The notes: generated from the letters alone by a model not told the origin. Shown: positions 1 to 9,540, numbered from the stretch's first letter. The stretch is DNA of 64,000 nt from Pseudomonas typographi (GCF_014694385.1 NZ_JAAOCA010000023.1:47516-111515); one strand, 5' to 3'. Made by a program: numbers and translations.

Positions 1-1
1 G

Positions 2-1483
2 CGCACGCTGCCACGCCAGCGCCGCTCAGTGACCCACGCGATGTTCGCCTACCTGCAGCAACATTCGCACCGCTACATCACCAGCGAGTTCGCCGGGGCC
101 CTGGCGCACCGTATCTCGGAAGTCTCCATGGGGGTCACGCAAACCCTGGCGATCCTGATTTTCGATTTGATCCCGCTGTTGGCCACCCTGGCCCTGGCGG
201 TAGTGATCCTGGCCACGGCCAACGCCTGGCTGGCGCTGTTCATGGGCGCCTGGGCCGTGGGCTTTTTGCTGCTGTGTTGGTTTTTGGCGCAGCGCAGCCA
301 CCCCTTGTCGCGCGAATACGCCGCCGCGCGCAGCACCAGCACCGGTAAGGTGGTCGATGCCGTGAGCAACCTCACCAACATCCGCCTGTTCGCTCGCCAC
401 CCCTTCGAGCACCAGTACCTGGGGCAATACCTGGACCGTGAGGTGGCCGCGGCGCACCGTTCGCTGGGCTACATGGAGCAGATCCGCTGGTTCCAGAACG
501 CCTGCGGGGTGGTGCTCAAACTTGGCATCCTGGGCTTGGTCCTGTGGCTGTGGCGCGCTGGGGCCATCGACATCGCCACCTTCGTCATGGCCACCAGCTT
601 GTCGCTGATGATCATTACCGACGTGGCGGGGCTGTCGCGCCGGTTGCTGGAGTTTTTCGAAGCCACCGGCAACATCGCCAACGGCGTGCGCACCGTGGTA
701 CGCCCCCACGAGGTCACCGACCGGCCCGATGCGCGGCCGCTAAAGGTCGCCCGTGGCGAGGTGAGCTTCAACGATGTGACCTTCGGCTACCACGCCGGCC
801 GGCCGATTTTCCAGCATCTGAACCTGCACATTCCCGCTGGGCAGCGGGTGGGCCTGGTGGGCGCATCGGGCTCGGGTAAGTCCACGCTGCTGAGCCTGCT
901 GTTGCGCTTGTACGACGTGAACGAGGGGCAAGTGCTGGTCGACGGCCAGGACGTGCGCAGCGTCACCCAGCATTCGCTGCACAGGCAGATCGGGCTGATC
1001 CCCCAGGAGCCTGGGCTGTTCCACCGCAGCATCCGTGAAAACATCCATTACGGCCGGCTGGATGCCGACGATGAGGCGTTGCTGGCCGCCATCGACCGGG
1101 CCGGCGCGCGCGGCTTCATCGAGGCCATGGAGCAAGGCTACGACTCATTGGTGGGGGAGCGCGGGGTCAAGCTATCCGGCGGCCAGCGCCAGCGCATAGC
1201 CATTGCCCGGGTGCTGCTTAAGAACGCGCCCATCCTCGTGATGGACGAAGCCACCTCCAGCCTGGACTCGATCACCGAGCGCTACATCCAGGACAAGCTC
1301 GATGAAATCATGGACGACAAAACCGTGATCGTGGTTGCCCACCGGCTTTCCACCGTGGCCCACCTCGACCGCATCATCGTGTTTGATCGCGGCCGGGTGG
1401 TCGAAGACGGCAGCCACGCCCAACTGCTGGCCCAACGTGGGTATTATTACCGGCTGTGGAGCCGGCAGGATGTGGCCGCGTGA
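2..1483 (+). CDS. ABC transporter, fused permease/ATP-binding protein (5' partial)
   Basis: Membrane exporter half-transporter of the MsbA/multidrug type. The reading frame is open from base 2, so the N-terminus lies outside the window. The visible part has several hydrophobic helices (roughly the first 210 residues), then an ATPase domain with a Walker A (GASGSGKST), the signature LSGGQRQR, Walker B (ILVMDEATSSLDS) and the H-loop VVAHRLST. It ends with TGA at 1481. It resembles the complete exporter at 33330-35171 in domain order and many motifs, so the two are probably distant paralogues. The substrate cannot be told. Family assignment is secure. Confidence 0.93.
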   Translation, partial: RTLPRQRRSVTHAMFAYLQQHSHRYITSEFAGALAHRISEVSMGVTQTLAILIFDLIPLLATLALAVVILATANAWLALFMGAWAVGFLLLCWFLAQRSHPLSREYAAARSTSTGKVVDAVSNLTNIRLFARHPFEHQYLGQYLDREVAAAHRSLGYMEQIRWFQNACGVVLKLGILGLVLWLWRAGAIDIATFVMATSLSLMIITDVAGLSRRLLEFFEATGNIANGVRTVVRPHEVTDRPDARPLKVARGEVSFNDVTFGYHAGRPIFQHLNLHIPAGQRVGLVGASGSGKSTLLSLLLRLYDVNEGQVLVDGQDVRSVTQHSLHRQIGLIPQEPGLFHRSIRENIHYGRLDADDEALLAAIDRAGARGFIEAMEQGYDSLVGERGVKLSGGQRQRIAIARVLLKNAPILVMDEATSSLDSITERYIQDKLDEIMDDKTVIVVAHRLSTVAHLDRIIVFDRGRVVEDGSHAQLLAQRGYYYRLWSRQDVAA

Positions 1484-1621
1484 GCCTCTGGCCGTTGCTG
1501 CCGTGCGCCCGGCCGCAGCCCCTACAACTGCGCGCCCTGGCGCTGTTGCCCCAGTGGCAATGACCCCACAGTTGCCCCGTCCTCAGCACCGGCCTACACA
1601 CAAAGCGTGTTTGATCGGTAA

Positions 1622-1800
1622 GTTATAAGTGGGCACGGCTCCTGCAACCGCGCCGTTGAGCTTTCCGCTGGGCGCCGGCAAGCGCGGATTGCCAGCGCCC
1701 TGAGGCCGCTGCTGTGGGTCGCCGACGAACCCACCACTGCCCTAGGCGCCGTTGACGAGGCCTTTAACCTGTTCGATGAAACCCGACGCTGGAAAATCGC
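1622..1800 (+). pseudogene. Relic of a peptide-type ABC ATPase
   Basis: This gap holds a decayed ATPase piece. Translating from 1658 gives ELSAGRRQARIASAL and then LLWVADEPTTALGAVDEA. That matches the ABC signature LSGGxRQR followed by a Walker B of the oligopeptide/dipeptide importer type (DEPTTALD), with the key glycine and aspartate changed. There is no Walker A, no start codon with a ribosome site, and a stop just upstream at 1619. I read it as a remnant of a dppD/oppD-like gene, not an active gene. Confidence 0.5.
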
Positions 1801-1804
1801 CGCC

Positions 1805-2965
1805 TCAGTTGTAGAACTTCACATCCGACGGCGCATCGATGTCGAACTTCTGCACCGTCGCGCCTAGGGTGCCCTTGGCCGGGTCACGCTGTACCACCAC
1901 GATCTGGTTGCTCTTCTGGTTGGCGATCAGCACGTACTTGCCGCTGGGGTCGAAGGTGAACTCACGTGGTTCGATGCCTTCGACGCTGCGCCGCTGCACT
2001 TCCTTGAGTTCGCCGTTGGCCTTGTTCACGCTGAACACCAGCAGCTCGTTGCTTTGCCCGCGGTTGGTCACGTACAGGTAGCCGCCATCGGGCGAGAAAT
2101 GCAGCGCTGCGCCGGCCTTGTGCGCGGCGTCAGTGCCGGCGGCCAGTTCGACACTTTGCGTTTGCACCAGGTTGCCGGCCTTGACATCGAACACCACCAC
2201 CCCACCGGCCATTTCCAGGGTCAGGTAGGCGTGTTTGCCATCTGGGCTAAACAGCAAATGGCGCGGGCCGCTGCCGGGCGGCAGCGCCACGGCCGCTGGG
2301 TTGGCGGCGGTGAGCGGGTGGGCCCTGTTGGCCGCATCGTAGTGGTAAACGAACACCTTGTCGGCGCCCAGGTCTTGCACGTACACATAGCGGCCATCGG
2401 GGCTGGACACCACCGAGTGCACATGGCTGCTGGCCTGGCGCTCGGGGTTGACCTTCGAAGCTTCATGAGTTTCCTGCTGCTGCACTTCGCTCAGCTTGCC
2501 CGCCTTGTCGACCGCCAGTACCGCCAGGCTGCCGCCCGGTTGCGGGTGCACGGCGTAGTTGGCGACAAACAAATGGGCCTCGCCCTTGGCCAGGCTGGAG
2601 AAGGTCGGCTCTTCACCACGGGTGTCAACCTGGTTGAGCAGCGCCAGGGCATGGGTTTTAGGGTCGATGCTGAAGGCGCTGGCCTTACCGACCACATCCT
2701 TGGCGCCTGGGCCGTTTTCGTTCACTGCGTAGAGACGGCTGCGGTCGTGGTTGAAGGTCAACCAGGAAGGGTTTTCGCTCACGGCCACCTGCAGTGGGGC
2801 GCTGGCGATCTGGCCGGTGGCGGGGTCGAACGCGTACCGGTAAATGCCCTGGCTGGTGCCGGCGGTATAAGTGCCGACCCACAGTTCGTGGCTGGCAGCA
2901 CTGGCGTAGGTAGCCCACAGGCTAAGGCTGCTGGCGAGCAGCAAGGGCAAGGCTTGACGTTTCAT
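1805..2965 (-). CDS. Secreted lactonase-family beta-propeller protein (YbhE/Pgl type)
   Basis: A 386-residue protein starting MKRQALPLLLASSLSLW, a clear signal peptide ending near ASA-AS. This start is chosen because AAGGAA lies just upstream; a longer frame to 3025 lacks a signal. The mature part repeats blades such as SPDGRYVYVQDLG, SPDGKHAYLTLE, SPDGGYLYVTNRG and DPSGKYVLIANQ, typical of the seven-bladed lactonase family (Pfam Lactonase). Cytoplasmic members hydrolyse 6-phosphogluconolactone; an exported copy probably acts on a sugar or aldono-lactone in the periplasm. The exact substrate is unknown. Confidence 0.88.
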   Translation of the reverse strand: MKRQALPLLLASSLSLWATYASAASHELWVGTYTAGTSQGIYRYAFDPATGQIASAPLQVAVSENPSWLTFNHDRSRLYAVNENGPGAKDVVGKASAFSIDPKTHALALLNQVDTRGEEPTFSSLAKGEAHLFVANYAVHPQPGGSLAVLAVDKAGKLSEVQQQETHEASKVNPERQASSHVHSVVSSPDGRYVYVQDLGADKVFVYHYDAANRAHPLTAANPAAVALPPGSGPRHLLFSPDGKHAYLTLEMAGGVVVFDVKAGNLVQTQSVELAAGTDAAHKAGAALHFSPDGGYLYVTNRGQSNELLVFSVNKANGELKEVQRRSVEGIEPREFTFDPSGKYVLIANQKSNQIVVVQRDPAKGTLGATVQKFDIDAPSDVKFYN

Positions 2966-3082
2966 TATTTTTTTCCTTGACGGCGGTGGGTCGTGAGACC
3001 GGAAGACGGGGCGGTAGCGGCACACGGCTATGCGGCAATACGCCTACTTGTACGGTAGCCCGCCCCCCGGTTGCTCGATAAT

Positions 3083-3101
3083 CTTAGCGCCAAACGCTAA
3101 G
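3083..3101. promoter_or_regulatory. Perfect 7-bp inverted repeat upstream of the lactonase gene
   Basis: CTTAGCG and CGCTAAG flank a 5-base spacer, about 120 bases before the lactonase start, in an AT-rich patch that is unusual for this genome. The + strand is followed by a T-rich run (tttattttt), so it could be a terminator-like hairpin, but no + strand gene ends here. An operator for the lactonase gene is the other reading. Confidence 0.35.
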
Positions 3102-3229
3102 TTTATTTTTAGCCCAAATGAAATACCGTTGCCGCTAGGGCGATGGGCCCCGTGGCGTGGCGCTACGCCGACAGCGGCAGGGCCACCGCCTCGGCCGCAA
3201 ACGGGCCGTTTATAGGAGCCCGAAATCAG

Positions 3230-4225
3230 TCAGGAGAACCCGGTCACCGCGTGAGGTACGTAGTGCGCTTGCAGCCGTTCGGTTTGCGCCGTGCTCAGCT
3301 CTACGCCTAATGCGGCGATGGCGTCGTCCAGTTGCGCTACTTTCGAGGCCCCGACGATGGGCGCCGACACCCCTCGCTGGCCCAGCACCCAGGCCAGGGC
3401 AATTTGTGCCATTGGCAGGCCACGTTCGGCGGCGACGGCTTCGACCACGTCGATTACCTCGCCGTCTTGCACCTCGGTGCCTTGGTAGAACGATTGGCCG
3501 GAGAGGTCGGTGCGGGTGCGCTCGGTCTGTTCGCCCTTGGGCCGGGTCAACCGGCCGCGGGCCATGGGGCTCCAAGGGATCAGCCCGACGCCTTGGTCGA
3601 GGCACAGCGGGATCATTTCGCGCTCTTCTTCGCGGTACAGCAGGTTCAGGTAATTCTGCATGGAGACGAACCGGCTCCAGCCGTTGGCCAGTGCCACCTG
3701 CTGCGCCTTGGCGAACTGCCAGGCGAACATCGAAGAGGCGCCGATGTAGCGCGCCTTGCCGGCCCTGACCACGTCGTGCAGGGCCTCCATGGTTTCCTCG
3801 ATGGGGGTGTGGTAGTCCCAGCGGTGGATCTGGTACAGGTCGACGTAGTCGGTGCCCAAGCGCTGCAAGCTGGCGTCGATACCCGCCAGGATGGCCTTGC
3901 GCGACAGCCCTTGCTCGTTGGGCTTGGTGGAACCTTCCCACATGTTGGCCGGGTAGAACACCTTGGTGGCGATCACCGTTTCGTCGCGGCGGGTGTACTC
4001 CTTGAGCAGCTTGCCGACGATGATCTCCGAAGTGCCGGCCGAGTAGCTGTTGGCGGTGTCGAAGAAGTTGATGCCTTGCTCGACGGCATGCTTGATGATC
4101 GGCCGGCTGGCCGATTCGTCGAGGGTCCAGGGGTGGGTGCCGGCATTCGGCTCGCCGAAGGTCATGCAACCCAGGCACAACCGCGAGATGTCCAGGCCGG
4201 TGCTGCCTAGTTTGACGTATTGCAT
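3230..4225 (-). CDS. Aldo/keto reductase (YajO-like)
   Basis: A 331-residue NAD(P)H-dependent oxidoreductase of the AKR superfamily. It starts MQYVKLGSTGLDISRLCLGCMTFG at 4225; the frame runs further upstream without homology to the family. The AKR tetrad is visible: Asp and Tyr in FDTANSYSAGTSE, Lys in VIATKVFY, and His in YQIHRWD. The C-terminal cofactor part includes PIVGASKVAQLDDAIAAL. Length and motifs fit the AKR11/12 YajO group, which acts on small aldehydes or ketones. Monocistronic. Substrate unknown. Confidence 0.92.
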   Translation of the reverse strand: MQYVKLGSTGLDISRLCLGCMTFGEPNAGTHPWTLDESASRPIIKHAVEQGINFFDTANSYSAGTSEIIVGKLLKEYTRRDETVIATKVFYPANMWEGSTKPNEQGLSRKAILAGIDASLQRLGTDYVDLYQIHRWDYHTPIEETMEALHDVVRAGKARYIGASSMFAWQFAKAQQVALANGWSRFVSMQNYLNLLYREEEREMIPLCLDQGVGLIPWSPMARGRLTRPKGEQTERTRTDLSGQSFYQGTEVQDGEVIDVVEAVAAERGLPMAQIALAWVLGQRGVSAPIVGASKVAQLDDAIAALGVELSTAQTERLQAHYVPHAVTGFS

Positions 4226-4490
4226 TTGGGGTAGCCCTGCTGTGGGTGGTGAAGAGGGGTTAAGGGTAACCGCTGCAGGGGCAGCTTTCAGCTGCTGCCT
4301 GCGCCAGTTGCTCACCGGCTCGCGTTGTACGATGTGCTCGACCACGTGGGCGATGCTGGCGTACAGGCCCAGGTCGCGCAGTTGTACCAGCGCTTTGCTA
4401 TGTATCGGCCCCGCTGCGCTGTAAGGGCAGCCGAAGAACGCGCCGTTAACATCGGCGCCCACAAAGATGAAGATTTTCGCTGTGACACTT
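4226..4490 (-). pseudogene. Open frame upstream of the aldo/keto reductase, possible transposase relic
   Basis: The 329-base gap before the FecCD operon contains a frame that runs into the reductase gene. It includes FVGADVNGAFFGCPYSAAG and LYASIAHVVEHIVQREPVSNW. The pattern (a WxFxG-like block, then a helix and a vLexi block) loosely recalls the C-terminal tail of IS66-type transposases, but the match is by eye and weak. It has no start with a ribosome site. It may equally be meaningless. Confidence 0.2.
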
Positions 4491-4554
4491 AGCCACGTAG
4501 AGGGCCGGGCTGGATCGCTGTATAGTTTCTTACATACCGAAGTTCGAGTGTCCG

Positions 4555-5574
4555 ATGTCTGTGCGAACGCGCCCGTACCTCCCTTTGCTCAGTGTTTTGC
4601 TGCTGGTCGGTGCGGCGTTATCGGCCTTATTGTTTGGGCGCTACGCGATCTCAATCAATGAGCTGTGCCAGTTCATCCAGGCATCCAGCGGCGTCGGCGA
4701 CATGCCCGCCGGGCGTTATCAACTGATCCACAGCCTTATCATCGATGCCCGCCTGCCGCGGGTTATCGCCGGGGTGTTGGTGGGTGCGGGGCTTTCAGTA
4801 TCTGGCGCGGCGTACCAGGCGGTGTTCCGTAATCCATTGGTATCGCCGGGCTTGCTCGGGGTGCTCAGTGGTTGTGCGTTCGGTGCCGCGCTGGGCGTTA
4901 TCTGGCATTTGCATCCGTTACCTACGGCGTTACTGGCCTGCGCCACCGGTTTGCTCGCGGTGGCGGTCGGCATGGGCATCGCTCACCTGTTCCAGGCGCC
5001 GTCGATTTTGCTGTTGGTGCTGGGGGGCATCGTCGCCAATGCGTTGTTCACTTCCTTGTTGTCGATCGCCCAGTATATGGCCGACCCGCTGGATCAACTG
5101 CCCAGCATCGTTTATTGGCTACTGGGCAGCCTTAGCGCAGTCGATCAACACGCGCTGTTGCTCACCGGGCCGGTGCTGGCATTCGCCATTGTTCTTTTGT
5201 GCTTAGGTGGCCGGGCTATCGACGCGCTCTCCCTCAGCGATGACGAAGCTCACAGCCTGGGTGTGCCGGTGCGCAAAATCCGCGTTGGGGTGATCATCCT
5301 GGCCACGTTGGTTTGCGCACTGACGGTGAGCCTGGCCGGGATGGTCGGCTGGGTTGGCCTACTGGTACCGCACGTGGCGCGGCTTCTCGTGGGCCCTGGC
5401 AACGCTCGGCTGCTGCCCGTGAGCGGCTGCCTGGGCGGGGCCTTTCTGCTCGCCGCCGACGGGGTTGCGCGCAGTGTGTCGGCCGGCGAAATCCCCTTGG
5501 GCATCATTACCGAACTGTTCGGTGCCGTTGCGTTCGTGCTGGTGCTGCACCGAGTCCGCAAGGGTTGGCTATGA
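4555..5574 (+). CDS. FecCD-family ABC permease for an iron or metallophore complex
   Basis: A 339-residue inner-membrane permease of the FecCD/BtuC family, first gene of a four-gene uptake operon. It has the family hallmarks: a hydrophobic first helix, LPRVIAGVLVGAGLSVSGAAYQAVFRNPL near residues 65-95, SPGLLGV, and LAGMVGWVGLLVPHVARLL followed by PLGIITELFGAVAFVLVL at the end. About ten membrane segments are expected. A single permease implies a homodimer. The stop overlaps the next start (ATGA at 5571). No good Fur box is visible upstream. Confidence 0.95.
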   Translation: MSVRTRPYLPLLSVLLLVGAALSALLFGRYAISINELCQFIQASSGVGDMPAGRYQLIHSLIIDARLPRVIAGVLVGAGLSVSGAAYQAVFRNPLVSPGLLGVLSGCAFGAALGVIWHLHPLPTALLACATGLLAVAVGMGIAHLFQAPSILLLVLGGIVANALFTSLLSIAQYMADPLDQLPSIVYWLLGSLSAVDQHALLLTGPVLAFAIVLLCLGGRAIDALSLSDDEAHSLGVPVRKIRVGVIILATLVCALTVSLAGMVGWVGLLVPHVARLLVGPGNARLLPVSGCLGGAFLLAADGVARSVSAGEIPLGIITELFGAVAFVLVLHRVRKGWL

Positions 5575-6332
5575 CGCTGTTGCAGGCAGACCAACTGAGC
5601 TATCGCTTGGGTGACCGGCTCATTCTCGACAACCTATCTTTTGGCATTTACAGCGGTGACAACATCGCCCTGCTGGGCGCCAATGGCGCGGGTAAAAGTA
5701 CCCTGTTGCGAATTCTTCTGGGCCTGCTCAAACCGACAACAGGGCGGGTGCTGCTCGCCGGCCAGCCGCTGTACGGCCTCAGCCGCCGCGCCGTCGCCCG
5801 GCAGTTGGCTTACGTACCGCAAAGCCATGTACCGAGCTTCCCCTTCAGCGTTGCGCATATCGTTGCGCAAGGGCGCTTGCCCGCTACTGGGCTCGGCCGT
5901 GCCCCGGCCGAGGCGGATGAGCAATGTGCCCGCCAAGCGCTCACTGAGCTGGGCATCGATCACTTGCGTGCCCGGCCTTATACCGAGTTGTCCGGTGGTG
6001 AACGGCAGTTGGTGCTGATCGCCCGGGCAATGGTGCAGCGTGCCCGCGTGATCATTCTGGATGAGCCGATCACCGGCCTGGATTATGGCCACCAGCTGCG
6101 TTTGCTCGGTTTGCTGCAGCGGCTCGCCGAACAGGGCCTGAGCGTTTTGTCGAGCAGCCACCGCCCGGAACAAGCCTTGGCGTCGGCCAATCGCGTACTG
6201 GTGTTGCACCAGGGGCAGTTGATCGCTGATGGCCCACCGCGCGAGACCATCGACAGCGCCCTGATGCAGCGCCTTTATCGCGTCACCCTGAGGCAGATCG
6301 ATGCCGCCGGCCACCGTTTTTTTGTCCCTTGA
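5571..6332 (+). CDS. ABC ATPase of the iron/metallophore importer (FepC/FecE type)
   Basis: A 253-residue cytoplasmic ATPase that energises the permease before it. The start at 5571 overlaps the permease stop by four bases. Walker A is GANGAGKST, the Q-loop is YVPQSHVPSFPFS, the signature is LSGGERQLVLIARAM, Walker B is VIILDEPITGLDYG, and the H-loop is SSSHRPEQAL. The AVARQLAYVPQ block is typical of the siderophore/B12 importer class. An in-frame longer version (from 5313) only reads through the permease gene and is not used. Confidence 0.95.
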   Translation: MTLLQADQLSYRLGDRLILDNLSFGIYSGDNIALLGANGAGKSTLLRILLGLLKPTTGRVLLAGQPLYGLSRRAVARQLAYVPQSHVPSFPFSVAHIVAQGRLPATGLGRAPAEADEQCARQALTELGIDHLRARPYTELSGGERQLVLIARAMVQRARVIILDEPITGLDYGHQLRLLGLLQRLAEQGLSVLSSSHRPEQALASANRVLVLHQGQLIADGPPRETIDSALMQRLYRVTLRQIDAAGHRFFVP

Positions 6333-6346
6333 TAAGCCCCTTCCCT

Positions 6347-8458
6347 ATGAAACGTTCTCGCTCATCACGCCTTGCCTTTGCACCGCTGCTGCTCGGCAGC
6401 ACCGTTCATCTAGCCCATGCCGAAGAAATCAACTTGGCGCCGATCGATGTCAATGCCGAAACTTCAATCGAGCAGCAAGCCCGGGAAAAGTCGGCAACCC
6501 TCGGGCCGATGGGGCAGCGGCGCCTTCAAGACACGCCTTATTCCATAAGCGTCATGTCGCGCGATTTGATCGACAGCCAGCAGCTCAAGAGCTTCAAGGA
6601 CATCATCCGCTACCTGCCTTCGGTGCAGGCAGACGGTGCAAGGCCGCAAACCCGAGGGCTGCAGGGTAGCGTGGTACAGAACAGCCGGCTCGACGGGTTG
6701 AATGTCGTTTCGACCACCGATTACCCTGCAGAGCAGTTGGGCGGTGTTGAAGTCCTCAGCGGCTTATCGGGCTCTTTGTATGGCCCGGCGAACCCGGCCG
6801 GCACGTTCAACCTGCTGTCCAAGCGCCCGACCGACTTCACCCGCAACCGGGTCACCGTGGGTGTCGGCACGGGGTTGAGCTGGCTGAAAGCGGTGGACCT
6901 GAGCGGCCCGTTCGACCCTGAAGGCAAGATCAAGTACCGCCTGAACCTGGCGGACGAACAAGGGCACAGCTATGCCCCGGGCAGCACCTTGCGCCGGCAA
7001 CTGGTCAGCCTGGCGACGGACTTTCAACTCAGCGACGACAGCGTCATCGAAACCAACCTCAGCCACTACAACTACCTGGCCAAGGGGCTGCCGGGCAAGT
7101 TCGCCGTGGCATCTGGCGTCACGCTGCCCCATGCACCGGACCCCACCCGCAGCAACCTGGGGCAGAACTATGCAGGCGACAACAACACCACCGACACGGC
7201 CAGCGCCCACTTCAAACACGACTTCGACGGAAACTGGAAACTCGACGCCGGTGTGTTGCGCCAGATTGCCGATCGCGAATCGACTGCCGTTACCAACACG
7301 CTGACCAACAACAGCGGTGCCTATCGCACCTCGGTATCCAGCGCCACCGCGAGCCGTTTCACCATCAACAGCTACTTGATCAACCTCAACGGCGGCGTAT
7401 ACACCGGGCCGATCCACCATGACCTCACCTTTGGCCTGACGGGTTTCGATTGGGACAACTACAACCCGGTGGCAGGCGGTACCCAAACGCTGGGCAGCGC
7501 AACGTTGAGTGACCCTGCCAACTTCACCGAGCCCGACTACCCGGATTTTACCGATCGCTACCACTCGGCCAATGCCAAGCAGCGCTCCATCATTGTTGGC
7601 GACACTTTGGCGTTCACGCCACAGTGGAGCGTGATGCTCAGCGGTAGCCAAAGCCGCCTGACCGCCGATAACTACACATTGGCGGGTGCCCATACCTCAT
7701 CGGAGGACTCAGGCATCAGCACCGCCAGCAGCCTTTTGTATAAACCCGTCGACGACCTGACGTTGTACCTGACCTATGCCGACAGCCTGCAACAAGGCGA
7801 CAGCGCAGCGGCCGGCAGCAGCAACGCCGGTAGCATCCTTGCACCGTATCGCAGCCGCATGTGGGAGCTGGGCGGCAAATGGGTGGTCAGCGGCGTGAAC
7901 CTGTCTCTGGCGGCGTTCCAGATCAAGCGGCCCTTTGCTTACACCCAGGCCGACAATGTGTATGCGGTGGCGGGGCAGCAACGCAACCGGGGGCTGGAGT
8001 TTTTGGCCGACGGAAACTTGACCCAAAATCTAAAAATGTATGGCGGTATCACCTGGCTCGACCCCAAGCTGCTCTCCACCGGCAACGCGAGCACGGAAAA
8101 CACGCGTATCGTTGGCTTGTCGCGGGTGACGGCCAGCCTGCTGACGGAATACAGCATCGACCAAGTGCCAGGCTTGGCGGTCAATCTCAATGCCCGTTAT
8201 GTCGGCCCGCGCCCCACGGACGACAGCAATGACCACTGGGTTGGCAGCTACGAAACGTTCGACGTGGGTGCCAGCTACAGCACACGGCTGATGAAACGCG
8301 ATACGGTGTATCGGCTCGAAATGACCAACGTTGGCAATCAGCATTACTGGACGAACATCGTCCCCGGCGGGTTGAACGGCTACACCGGCGCGGGCCAGGC
8401 CAGCGCCTCGCCGGGGGCGCCGCGCATGCTGCAGGCGTCTATTCAGGTAGATATCTAA
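6347..8458 (+). CDS. TonB-dependent siderophore-type receptor
   Basis: A 703-residue outer-membrane receptor. The start at 6347 gives MKRSRSSRLAFAPLLLGSTVHLAHA-EE, a signal peptide; an alternative TTG at 6329 adds only six residues. The plug domain follows (LGPMGQRRLQDTPYSISVMSRDLIDSQQ and GGVEVLSGLSGSLYGPANPAGTFNLLSKRPT), then a long 22-strand barrel rich in alternating aromatic residues. The plug-barrel form matches the siderophore receptor class (TIGR01783-like). It imports the ferric or metal complex that the flanking ABC genes move across the inner membrane. The ligand is unknown; no siderophore synthesis genes are nearby. Confidence 0.94.
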   Translation: MKRSRSSRLAFAPLLLGSTVHLAHAEEINLAPIDVNAETSIEQQAREKSATLGPMGQRRLQDTPYSISVMSRDLIDSQQLKSFKDIIRYLPSVQADGARPQTRGLQGSVVQNSRLDGLNVVSTTDYPAEQLGGVEVLSGLSGSLYGPANPAGTFNLLSKRPTDFTRNRVTVGVGTGLSWLKAVDLSGPFDPEGKIKYRLNLADEQGHSYAPGSTLRRQLVSLATDFQLSDDSVIETNLSHYNYLAKGLPGKFAVASGVTLPHAPDPTRSNLGQNYAGDNNTTDTASAHFKHDFDGNWKLDAGVLRQIADRESTAVTNTLTNNSGAYRTSVSSATASRFTINSYLINLNGGVYTGPIHHDLTFGLTGFDWDNYNPVAGGTQTLGSATLSDPANFTEPDYPDFTDRYHSANAKQRSIIVGDTLAFTPQWSVMLSGSQSRLTADNYTLAGAHTSSEDSGISTASSLLYKPVDDLTLYLTYADSLQQGDSAAAGSSNAGSILAPYRSRMWELGGKWVVSGVNLSLAAFQIKRPFAYTQADNVYAVAGQQRNRGLEFLADGNLTQNLKMYGGITWLDPKLLSTGNASTENTRIVGLSRVTASLLTEYSIDQVPGLAVNLNARYVGPRPTDDSNDHWVGSYETFDVGASYSTRLMKRDTVYRLEMTNVGNQHYWTNIVPGGLNGYTGAGQASASPGAPRMLQASIQVDI

Positions 8459-9540
8459 TGCGCGTGGGGCGTGTTCAGTGGTTCGGCAAGGCGCTGGCCG
8501 GCTGCCTGTTGTTCATGAGCCTCGCGGCAGCGGATGCAGGTGCCGCCGACACAGGCCCGCCGGTTGTGGCCGGCGGCTCGACCGGCACACGGCAAGTCAT
8601 CGATGACAGCGGCAGGGCGGTCAGCGTACCCGCTGAACCCATGCGCCTGGCAGACGCCTGGTTCGCCCACCATGTGCTGCTCATGACCCTTGGTGCCGGG
8701 CCGCGTATCGTCGCCACGGTCAACCACCCGCGCAGCCTGCCGTGGATGTTCAAGGTGCTGCCGAGCCTGAATAACGCCACCGGTGTCGAAGGCACCACCT
8801 TCAATGCAGAGGCGCTGCTTGCAGCCGGTGTCGATCTGGTGTTCACCTCCACCGCAGATCGCCAGGCGCTGGCCTACCAACAGGTCGGGCTGGCAGTAAT
8901 GCGCATGGGCTACACCGACCTTCCTGGCCTGCAGCGATCGATGCTCGCCACCGCCCAAGCCCTGGGTGGCACGCCACCTATGGTGCGTGCCCATGCATAC
9001 AACCAATACCTCGATCAGCAACTGGCCTTCGTCGCCGGCAGGGTCGCAACTGTCCCTGCCGAGCAACGGCCAAGGGTGCTGCATATCGCGTCTGTGAACC
9101 CCTTGAAAGTCGACGGCAGCGGCACCTTGATCGATGACTGGATCAAGATTGCCGGGGGTCGCAATGCGGCGACCGGGCTCAAAGGCAACCTGCAGGTGGT
9201 GTCGGCAGAACAACTGCTGGTTTGGCAACCCGATGTGCTGATCCTGGCGGCGGGCGCGGGTGACTTGAAGCAGGCAGCACAAGCGCAGCTGCTGAGCCAG
9301 TTGACGGCTGTACAACGTGGCTGGGTGTTGCGCAACCCGGCCGGCGTATTCCCCTGGGATCGCTACGGTACCGAAGTAGCACTGCAGATTGAATGGGCCG
9401 CTCAACAACTGCATCCGGCTCTGTTCCGGGATGTCGATATGGTCCAGCAAACCATGGGCTTCTATCAGCGGTTCTTTGATTACGCGCTGAGTGAGGCCGA
9501 CGCTCAGAGGATACTTCAAGCGCTGCCGCCAGCACCCTAA
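8458..9540 (+). CDS. Periplasmic metallophore-binding protein of the ABC importer
   Basis: A 360-residue binding protein of the FepB/BtuF class. Its start overlaps the receptor stop (TAATG at 8456). A signal peptide is visible (GKALAGCLLFMSLAAADAGAA). The mature part opens with RQVIDDSGRAVSVPAEPMRLADAW, the usual opening motif, and shows two lobes joined by a long helix. The motif NAEALLAAGVDLVFTST is typical. It completes an uptake system of receptor, binding protein, permease and ATPase. The order permease-ATPase-receptor-binding protein is less common than binding protein first. Confidence 0.9.
   Translation: MRVGRVQWFGKALAGCLLFMSLAAADAGAADTGPPVVAGGSTGTRQVIDDSGRAVSVPAEPMRLADAWFAHHVLLMTLGAGPRIVATVNHPRSLPWMFKVLPSLNNATGVEGTTFNAEALLAAGVDLVFTSTADRQALAYQQVGLAVMRMGYTDLPGLQRSMLATAQALGGTPPMVRAHAYNQYLDQQLAFVAGRVATVPAEQRPRVLHIASVNPLKVDGSGTLIDDWIKIAGGRNAATGLKGNLQVVSAEQLLVWQPDVLILAAGAGDLKQAAQAQLLSQLTAVQRGWVLRNPAGVFPWDRYGTEVALQIEWAAQQLHPALFRDVDMVQQTMGFYQRFFDYALSEADAQRILQALPPAP

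Noticed and set aside
2054..2980. A 308-codon plus-strand frame opposite the lactonase gene
   Set aside because: Shadow of the lactonase gene, whose signal peptide and blades are clear.
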